Of a DNA stretch of 64,000 nt, positions 58,142 through 64,000 are shown piece after piece. The stretch comes from Klebsiella michiganensis (GTDB lineage: Bacteria > Pseudomonadota > Gammaproteobacteria > Enterobacterales > Enterobacteriaceae). The position numbers and the translations under genes are program-made. Each line of letters begins with the position of its first letter. Position 1 is the first letter of the stretch. Below the pieces are notes generated by a model. The model was given only the letters and a program-made list of their open reading frames with translations. It had not been told where the DNA came from and ran no database searches. The DNA is taken from the NCBI GenBank assembly GCA_000963575.1, contig CP011077.1, positions 3,472,001 to 3,536,000 of the forward strand, read 5' to 3'.

Positions 58142-59353
58142 ATGAAAGATATATCCAGAAGAAGCTTCATGGCCTTTGCCGCAGGCGGCACCGTTGTATT
58201 AGCGACAGGGCAGGCCCATGCCCACGATGACAAAGTAAAATCCTACCCGGCAAGCGTACGAGATCCCGGCCCTCATGACCCCATCCGGGAAGCTGAAAAC
58301 CCTGATATCGTCAATCCTCCTTCTACCGACAGCGGCACGCTGCCAAATCTGCGCTATTCCTTCAGCGACGCCCATGTCAGAAAAGGCACCGGCGGCTGGA
58401 CCCGACAGGTCACCAAGCGGGAGCTGGGCATTTCCACCACTATCGCCGGCGTAGACATGCGCCTGAACGCCGGAGGCATCCGGGAACTTCACTGGCATAA
58501 AGAGGGTGAATGGGCCTATATGACCTACGGCAACGCGCGGGTGACGGCGTTCGATGCAAAAGGTGGCTGGTTTGTGGACGATATTGGCGTCGGTGATTTA
58601 TGGTATTTCCCGCCGGGTATTCCTCACTCCATTCAAGGTATCGGGCCTGACGGCTGTGAATTTCTTTTGGCCTTTGACGACGGTGGATTTGATGAAGACA
58701 GTACATTCCTGTTATCCGACTGGTTTAAACATATTCCACCGGAGATACTGGCGAAAAACTTCCAGGTTCCCGTTTCCACATTTTCAAAACTGCCTTCACC
58801 TGCCGATGAATATATTTTTGCGGGTACAGTTCCGGGCAGCCTTACCTCAGACAGTATTAATGGCGCGGCTAAATCAGAGATTAATTTCACCCACCATATG
58901 CTGGCGCAGGATCCCATCAAAGCTCCCGGCGGCACCGTCAGAATAACCGATTCATCTAATTTCCCGGTGTCGAAAACTATCGCGGCAGCGCTGGTGGAAA
59001 TAGAGCCCGGCGGGCTGCGTGAACTTCACTGGCACCCGAATAACGATGAATGGCAGTACTATCTTGAAGGGGAAGGCAGAATGGGCGTGTTCGCCTCTTC
59101 GGGCCAGGCCAGAACATTCGATTATCGCGCCGGTGATGTGGGCTACGTCCCCTTTGCTATGGGCCACTATATCGAGAACACCGGCTCCACGACCCTGCGC
59201 TTCCTCGAGCTGTTTAAAAGCGACTATTACGCGGATATTTCGCTCAACCAGTGGCTGGCCAGCACGCCGCCTGAGCTGGTAAAACAGCATTTGCAGCTTG
59301 ATGATGCGTTTATGAAGGCATTGAGCCTGCATAAAAACCCGGTTGTGAAGTAG
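58142..59353 (+). CDS. Tat-exported oxalate decarboxylase (bicupin)
   Basis: This 403-residue protein has a twin-arginine signal (SRRSFM then a hydrophobic stretch, cut near AHA at residue 27) and two cupin domains. Cupin 1 has HWHKEGEW (about 116-123) and cupin 2 HWHPNNDEW (about 294-302), each giving His, His and Glu ligands for Mn. The lid after cupin 1 reads DEDST (about 183-187), equivalent to the SENST lid of Bacillus OxdC, whose Glu is required for decarboxylation. So the activity is predicted to be oxalate to formate and CO2, in the periplasm. AAGGAAG lies seven bases before the ATG. It interrupts the usual core order. Confidence 0.9.
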   Translation: MKDISRRSFMAFAAGGTVVLATGQAHAHDDKVKSYPASVRDPGPHDPIREAENPDIVNPPSTDSGTLPNLRYSFSDAHVRKGTGGWTRQVTKRELGISTTIAGVDMRLNAGGIRELHWHKEGEWAYMTYGNARVTAFDAKGGWFVDDIGVGDLWYFPPGIPHSIQGIGPDGCEFLLAFDDGGFDEDSTFLLSDWFKHIPPEILAKNFQVPVSTFSKLPSPADEYIFAGTVPGSLTSDSINGAAKSEINFTHHMLAQDPIKAPGGTVRITDSSNFPVSKTIAAALVEIEPGGLRELHWHPNNDEWQYYLEGEGRMGVFASSGQARTFDYRAGDVGYVPFAMGHYIENTGSTTLRFLELFKSDYYADISLNQWLASTPPELVKQHLQLDDAFMKALSLHKNPVVK

Positions 59354-59404
59354 CCGGCTATCAGGAAAAGATCGCCTCAGGCGACCTTTTCCTGGCTTAC
59401 AGCA

Positions 59405-60316
59405 TCAGATCCCCGCGCCCTGAACGTAACTCTCTTCCCCGAACACGCCGGTAGAAAGATAGCGATCGCCTCTGTCACAAATAATAGCCACCACCACGGA
59501 ACCAGGGTTCGCTTTGGCTACGCGCAGCGCACCTGCCACCGCCCCGCCGGAGCTCACGCCGCAGAAAATCCCCTCTTCAATCGCCAGGCGGCGCATAGTC
59601 TGCTCGGCTTCCGTCTGCGCCATATCGATGACCTCATCCACCAGCGTCGGGTTGAAGATCTTCGGCAACCACTCTTCTGGCCAGCGGCGGATGCCCGGAA
59701 TGCTGCTGCCCTCTTCCGGCTGTAGCCCGACAATTTTCACCGGCCTGCTTTGCTCGCGCATAAAGCGGCTCACGCCGGTAATCGTGCCCGTGGTGCCCAT
59801 GCTGGAAACAAAGTGCGTGATTCGCCCTTCGGTCTGGCGCCAGATCTCTGGCCCGGTAGTCGTGTAATGCGCCAGCGGGTTATCCGGGTTATTAAACTGG
59901 TCGAGGATTTTACCTTCGCCGCGATCGGCCATTTGCTGAGCCAGCTCACGCGCGCCCTCCATGCCCTGTGCTTTGCTGACCAGAATCAGCTCGGCGCCAT
60001 AGGCCTGCATCGCCGCCTTGCGCTCCATACTCATGTTGTCCGGCATCAGCAGCTTCATGCGGTAGCCTTTGAGCGCGGCAATCATCGCCAGCGCAATGCC
60101 GGTATTGCCGCTGGTTGCCTCAATCAGCGTATCGCCGGGTTGAATTTCCCCGCGCTTTTCCGCCTGAACAATCATCGACAGCGCCGCGCGGTCTTTTACC
60201 GAGCCAGCAGGGTTGTTGCCCTCGAGCTTGACCCAAATTTCGCTGCCGTTCGTCAGCCCGCTGCGCTGCAGCCGAACCAGAGGGGTATTGCCAATTGTGC
60301 TTTCTAAAGTGATCAC
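59405..60316 (-). CDS. cysM: Cysteine synthase B
   Basis: This 303-residue PLP enzyme, same length as E. coli CysM, uses O-acetylserine with sulfide or thiosulfate. PLP Lys41 lies in [17 protein letters not shown] and GTTGTITGV are present. The start is GTG, as in E. coli. It is the last gene of cysPTWAM, 70 bp after cysA. Confidence 0.97.
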   Translation of the reverse strand: MITLESTIGNTPLVRLQRSGLTNGSEIWVKLEGNNPAGSVKDRAALSMIVQAEKRGEIQPGDTLIEATSGNTGIALAMIAALKGYRMKLLMPDNMSMERKAAMQAYGAELILVSKAQGMEGARELAQQMADRGEGKILDQFNNPDNPLAHYTTTGPEIWRQTEGRITHFVSSMGTTGTITGVSRFMREQSRPVKIVGLQPEEGSSIPGIRRWPEEWLPKIFNPTLVDEVIDMAQTEAEQTMRRLAIEEGIFCGVSSGGAVAGALRVAKANPGSVVVAIICDRGDRYLSTGVFGEESYVQGAGI

Positions 60317-60386
60317 TTGCCTGCCCGCAATAAATGAAAAAGCGGCCTCAGTGGGCCGCTAGTGCGTGTCCTGTCGGGGTAAATTA

Positions 60387-61472
60387 TCAGGCAGACTGCG
60401 CCAGGTCTACACCCTGAATACGGTTGGCCCCTTCGTACAGGCGCGCGTTTTGTAATCCCACAAACAGGCGCTCGCCGCGCTGCGGAATTTGCTGCTCCTT
60501 CAAAACCACCGTTAGCGGTTCGTCATACCAGCCCAGCGGCTGTACGACTAGCTGCATGTAATGTCCGCGTGGGCTGACTTCCAGCACCTGCACCGGCAGA
60601 GGTGAATCAAGATTCGTGCGGCGGCTGACGTCCACTTCCCACGGCCGCAGGAACAAATCAACTTCCCCCTGGTGCGCCGGAGTGAACCCCAGCGGCCAGC
60701 GGTGGGCGCCGACGTGGAACTGGCTCCCTCGAATCACGCCCTTCAGGCGATTAACCTCGCCGAGGAACTCCAGTACGAAGCGGGTCGCGGGCTCACGCCA
60801 GACCTGATCAGGCGTATCGACTTGCTCAATATTGCCCTGGCTCATCACCACCACGCGGTCGGCAACTTCCATCGCCTCTTCCTGATCGTGAGTCACAAAC
60901 ACGCTGGTGAACTTTAACTCTTCGTGCAGCTCACGCAGCCAGCGGCGCAGCTCTTTTCGGACCTGAGCATCCAGGGCGCCAAAGGGTTCGTCCAGTAACA
61001 GGATTTGCGGCTCCACCGCCAGCGCACGCGCCAGGGCAACACGCTGCTTTTGCCCGCCAGACAGCTGCGCCGGGTAGCGGTCAGCAAGATGGGAAAGCTG
61101 CACCATCTCCAGCAGTTTCGTCACTTTCTGTTTGATCGCGGCGGCAGATGGGCGTTCGCGACGCGGCAGCACCGTTAAGCCAAAGGCAATGTTGTCAAAT
61201 ACCGACATGTGGCGGAACAGCGCATAGTGCTGAAACACAAAGCCGACTTTGCGGTCACGGGCATGCATACGGCTGACATCGGTACCGTGGAAGCTAATAT
61301 GCCCGCTGTTCTGATGCTCCAGCCCGGCAATGATACGCAGCAGCGTGGTTTTACCGGAGCCGGACGGCCCGAGCAGCGCCACCATCTGACCAGAAGGGAT
61401 ATCCAGCGAGATATCGTTCAGCACCTGGGTGCGTCCAAATGACTTCTTAATATTGGCAATATCAATGCTCAT
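60387..61472 (-). CDS. cysA: Sulfate/thiosulfate ABC transporter ATPase
   Basis: This is a 361-residue ATPase with Walker [10 protein letters not shown] (about 36-44), signature LSGGQKQR (about 135), Walker [12 protein letters not shown] and a TOBE-like C-terminal domain. It overlaps the cysW end by 11 bases. Confidence 0.97.
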   Translation of the reverse strand: MSIDIANIKKSFGRTQVLNDISLDIPSGQMVALLGPSGSGKTTLLRIIAGLEHQNSGHISFHGTDVSRMHARDRKVGFVFQHYALFRHMSVFDNIAFGLTVLPRRERPSAAAIKQKVTKLLEMVQLSHLADRYPAQLSGGQKQRVALARALAVEPQILLLDEPFGALDAQVRKELRRWLRELHEELKFTSVFVTHDQEEAMEVADRVVVMSQGNIEQVDTPDQVWREPATRFVLEFLGEVNRLKGVIRGSQFHVGAHRWPLGFTPAHQGEVDLFLRPWEVDVSRRTNLDSPLPVQVLEVSPRGHYMQLVVQPLGWYDEPLTVVLKEQQIPQRGERLFVGLQNARLYEGANRIQGVDLAQSA

Positions 61473-62337
61473 GATTTTCCTCCTGCTTCAGGCGCTTTTC
61501 CTGATTATTCAGGCGCCACTGCACCGCACTCTTTAAGAACAAGGTCAGCACTGCCATCAGGGTCAACAAAGCGGCAGCGGTAAACGAGCCGACGGTGTTG
61601 TAATCCTGCTGCAGTAACTCAATCTGTAACGGCAGTGAGAAGGTCTCACCGCGAATCGAACCAGACACCACCGACACCGCACCAAATTCACCGATGGCTC
61701 GGGCGTTGGTCAGCACCACGCCATAAAGCAGCGCCCAGCGGATATTGGGCAGCGTCACGCGGCGGAACATCTGCCAGCCGGAAGCGCCCAGTAAAATCGC
61801 GGCTTCATCCTCCTGGCTGCCCTGGCTCAACATCACCGGCACCAGTTCACGTACCACAAACGGGCAGGTCACGAAGATAGTCACCAGTACCATCCCCGGC
61901 CAGGCAAACATGATTTGCAGGTTATGGGCGTCCAGGAACCCCGCCAGCGGGCCGTTAGAGCCATAAAACAGCAGGTAAACCAGCCCCGCAACAACCGGGG
62001 AAACGGCAAACGGAATATCCAGCAGCGTCAGCAACAGCTGGCGGCCAGGGAAGTTAAAGCGCGTCACCAGCCAGGCCAGCAGCGTACCGAACACCAGGTT
62101 CACCGGCACGGTAATCAGCGCAATCATCACCGTCAGCCAGATGGCGTGCAGCATGTCCGGGTTGGCGATATTTTGCAGCGCAGGCATCAGCCCTTTGGAA
62201 AAGGCCTCAGCAAAGATAGAGGCGACCGGCACCACCAGAATCAAGAAAGAGACCAGCACGCCGATGGCGATCAGCGTCCATTTTCCCCAGTTAATGCGGG
62301 GACGGTTATAGCTTTTCAAAGCGGTTACGTCCGTCAT
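61462..62337 (-). CDS. cysW: Sulfate/thiosulfate ABC permease CysW
   Basis: This 291-residue permease has six hydrophobic segments and the EAA-type loop [22 protein letters not shown] (about 180-200). Paired with CysT. Starts within the cysT stop. Confidence 0.97.
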   Translation of the reverse strand: MTDVTALKSYNRPRINWGKWTLIAIGVLVSFLILVVPVASIFAEAFSKGLMPALQNIANPDMLHAIWLTVMIALITVPVNLVFGTLLAWLVTRFNFPGRQLLLTLLDIPFAVSPVVAGLVYLLFYGSNGPLAGFLDAHNLQIMFAWPGMVLVTIFVTCPFVVRELVPVMLSQGSQEDEAAILLGASGWQMFRRVTLPNIRWALLYGVVLTNARAIGEFGAVSVVSGSIRGETFSLPLQIELLQQDYNTVGSFTAAALLTLMAVLTLFLKSAVQWRLNNQEKRLKQEENHEH

Positions 62338-63170
62338 CAGTGACCTACCACGCGTCGACCAAAGCGACTCTGCAGCGTATTAATGGTGAACAGCAGAAGC
62401 AGCGACGCCGCCAGAATCACTGACGCAATGGCGCTGGCCGCCGGGTAATCAAATTCCTGCAGGCGCACGAAGATCATCAGCGAGGTGACTTCCGTCTTCC
62501 AGGCGATGTTCCCGGCGATGAATATAACTGCGCCAAACTCACCCAGGCTACGGGTGAAGGAGAGCGCCACACCCGCCATCAGCGCCGGAGAAAGCTCCGG
62601 CAGCACCACGCGGCGAAAGCTCTGCCAGCGGGTAGCGCCGAGCGTTTCTGCGGCTTCTTCGTACTCTGGCCCCAGCTCTTCCAGCACGGGCTGCACGGTC
62701 CGCACCACAAACGGAATACTGGTAAACGCCATCGCCACCGCGATCCCCAGCCAGGTATAGGTCACTTTAATGCCAAACTGCGCCAGCCACTCGCCGTACC
62801 AACCGTTTACGGAGAACAGCCCGGCGAGGGTTAAACCCGCCACCGCAGTGGGCAGCGCAAAAGGTAAATCCATCAGCGCATCAAGCAGGCTACGGCCCGG
62901 AAACTGGTAGCGAGTCAGGATCCACGCCATTAATAAACCAAACACACCGTTAAACACCGAGGCCAGCGCGGCGGAAAGCAGCGTGACTTTATAGGCCGCA
63001 ACCACCTGCGGGTTGGTGATAACGTCCCAGTACTGGGAGAACGACATTTGTGCAAGCTGCATGACCAGCGCGCTGAGCGGCAGCAGCAGAATCAGGCAAA
63101 CAAACAGCAGGCTGGTGCCGAGGCTAAGCGTAAACCCCGGCAACACGCGTTTTGAACGGCTGGCAAACAT
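62337..63170 (-). CDS. cysU: Sulfate/thiosulfate ABC permease CysT (CysU)
   Basis: This 277-residue permease is very close to E. coli CysT, with the EAA loop YEEAAETLGATRWQSFRRVVLP. ATG 63170 overlaps the cysP TGA (TGATG) and is preferred to a TTG one codon earlier. Confidence 0.97.
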   Translation of the reverse strand: MFASRSKRVLPGFTLSLGTSLLFVCLILLLPLSALVMQLAQMSFSQYWDVITNPQVVAAYKVTLLSAALASVFNGVFGLLMAWILTRYQFPGRSLLDALMDLPFALPTAVAGLTLAGLFSVNGWYGEWLAQFGIKVTYTWLGIAVAMAFTSIPFVVRTVQPVLEELGPEYEEAAETLGATRWQSFRRVVLPELSPALMAGVALSFTRSLGEFGAVIFIAGNIAWKTEVTSLMIFVRLQEFDYPAASAIASVILAASLLLLFTINTLQSRFGRRVVGH

Positions 63171-64000
63171 CAACTACGCCCCGCCGCTAACAGCTTATCC
63201 AGCTCCCCGCCGGTCGCAAAATGCGTTTTCATCACTTCAGGCCAGCCGCCGAATGCATCTTCAACGCGGAACAGTTCGGTCTGCGGGAATTTGTCTTTCA
63301 GCTTGTCCATCACCTGCGGGTTATTCACGCGGTAGTAGTAATCAGTGATGATCGTCTGCGCCTGAGGGCTGTAGAGATAGTTCAGATAGGCTTTGGCTGC
63401 TTTCTCCGTGCCGTTGGCCTTCACGTTTTTATCCACCCATGCGACGGGGAATTCGGCCAGAATGTTGACCTTCGGCACCACCACTTCATAACCGTCTTTA
63501 GCGTACTGGTTACGGATGTTATTCACTTCTGACTCGAAAGAGATCAGCACGTCGCCCAGCCCACGTTCGACAAATGACGTTGTCGCCCCGCGGCCGCCCG
63601 TATCGAACACCTCGACGTTTTTCAGAAATTGCGTCATGAATTGCTCGGTTTTGGCTTTATCGCCGCCGTCAGCTTTGTCTGCCGCGCCCCAGGCCGCCAG
63701 ATAGGTATAGCGGGCGTTGCCCGAGGTTTTCGGATTTGGGAAAATGAGCTTCACGTCCGGGCGCACCAGGTCGCTCCAGTCGTGGATGTTCTTCGGATTG
63801 CCCTTGCGCACCAGGAAAGCCATGGTGGAATAGAAAGGTGAGCTGTTGTTCCCCAGACGGCTCTGCCAGTCTGCCGGGATCAGGTTGCCTTTATCGTGCA
63901 GGATCTGCACATCGGTCACCTGGTTATAAGTTACAACGTCAGCTTTTAAGCCCTGTAAAATTGCCAGCGCCTGTTTTGATGACCCGGCATGAGATTGTTT
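63170..64000 (-). CDS. cysP: Thiosulfate-binding protein CysP, N-terminus outside window
   Basis: The last 276 residues are present, against 338 in E. coli; the signal peptide and first strands lie beyond the right edge. The frame is open to the end of the window, beginning [15 protein letters not shown] as in E. coli. It is the periplasmic thiosulfate (and sulfate) binding protein for CysTWA. The internal ATG at 63919 is not the start. Confidence 0.97.
   Translation of the reverse strand, partial: KQSHAGSSKQALAILQGLKADVVTYNQVTDVQILHDKGNLIPADWQSRLGNNSSPFYSTMAFLVRKGNPKNIHDWSDLVRPDVKLIFPNPKTSGNARYTYLAAWGAADKADGGDKAKTEQFMTQFLKNVEVFDTGGRGATTSFVERGLGDVLISFESEVNNIRNQYAKDGYEVVVPKVNILAEFPVAWVDKNVKANGTEKAAKAYLNYLYSPQAQTIITDYYYRVNNPQVMDKLKDKFPQTELFRVEDAFGGWPEVMKTHFATGGELDKLLAAGRS

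Overview
The window comes from an enteric gammaproteobacterium of the family Enterobacteriaceae. Its right half is a core chromosomal backbone in nearly E. coli order: ypdAB, glk, yfeO, ypeC, mntH, nupC, the yfeA-type phosphodiesterase, two tRNA-Ala, yfeCD, gltX, three tRNA-Val plus tRNA-Lys, yfeRH, ypeB, ligA, zipA, cysZ, cysK, ptsHI-crr, pdxK, cysM and cysAWTP. The genus cannot be fixed from the sequence alone. An Hrp-type (HrpL/HrpS class) type III secretion system (T3SS), a DspE/AvrE-family effector and an indolepyruvate decarboxylase suggest a plant-associated strain.

Region 1 (1-8508, + strand) is one tightly overlapping T3SS operon: the 3' part of hrcV, then hrpQ, hrcN, hrpO, hrpP, hrcQ, hrcR, hrcS, hrcT, hrcU. 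hrcQ has an in-frame TAG at codon 47. It also has a well-placed internal start for a short C-terminal product. Region 2 (8509-9240) has no credible gene. It is GC-rich, dense in inverted repeats, and may be a structured RNA or a degenerate single-strand-type mobile element. Region 3 (9383-17048, - strand) holds the pilus/secretin half: hrpS, then hrpA-hrpB-hrcJ-hrpD-hrpE, hrpF-hrcC-hrpT, and hrpN. The usual regulators hrpG and hrpV are not in their expected slots. Region 4 (17097-25606) holds an AT-rich spacer, a harpin fused to a lytic transglycosylase, a divergent IpgF-type lytic transglycosylase, the chaperone dspF and the 1830-residue effector dspE. Six HrpL-type promoters, all with exactly 15 bp between the two half-boxes, drive hrpN, hrpF, hrpA, the harpin-transglycosylase, the IpgF-like gene and dspE.

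Region 5 (25828-38150) starts with roxA, which has an in-frame TAG 15 codons before its conserved end. It continues with the pyruvate-sensing pair ypdAB, glk, yfeO, ipdC (indole-3-acetate synthesis), an aldo-keto reductase, ypeC, mntH with MntR and Fur boxes, and nupC. Region 6 (38192-46448) has a paired diguanylate cyclase and phosphodiesterase, tRNA-Ala x2, yfeC/yfeD, gltX, and tRNA-Val x3 plus tRNA-Lys. The tRNA-Lys is followed by a tandem array of its own 3' end, interrupted in the T-loop by a 64-bp insert. A FlxA-like gene with a flagellar sigma-28-type promoter comes next. Region 7 (46445-64000) is the core block from yfeR to cysP, with one accessory gene, a Tat-exported oxalate decarboxylase, between pdxK and cysM.

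The T3SS genes together encode the export gate (HrcRSTUV), sorting platform and ATPase (HrcQ, HrpD, HrpE, HrcN, HrpO), ruler (HrpP), rings (HrpQ, HrcJ, HrcC, pilotin HrpT), rod and pilus (HrpB, HrpA), translocator-type harpins, two wall-cutting enzymes, and one effector with its chaperone. The amber codon in hrcQ raises doubt whether the apparatus is fully functional.
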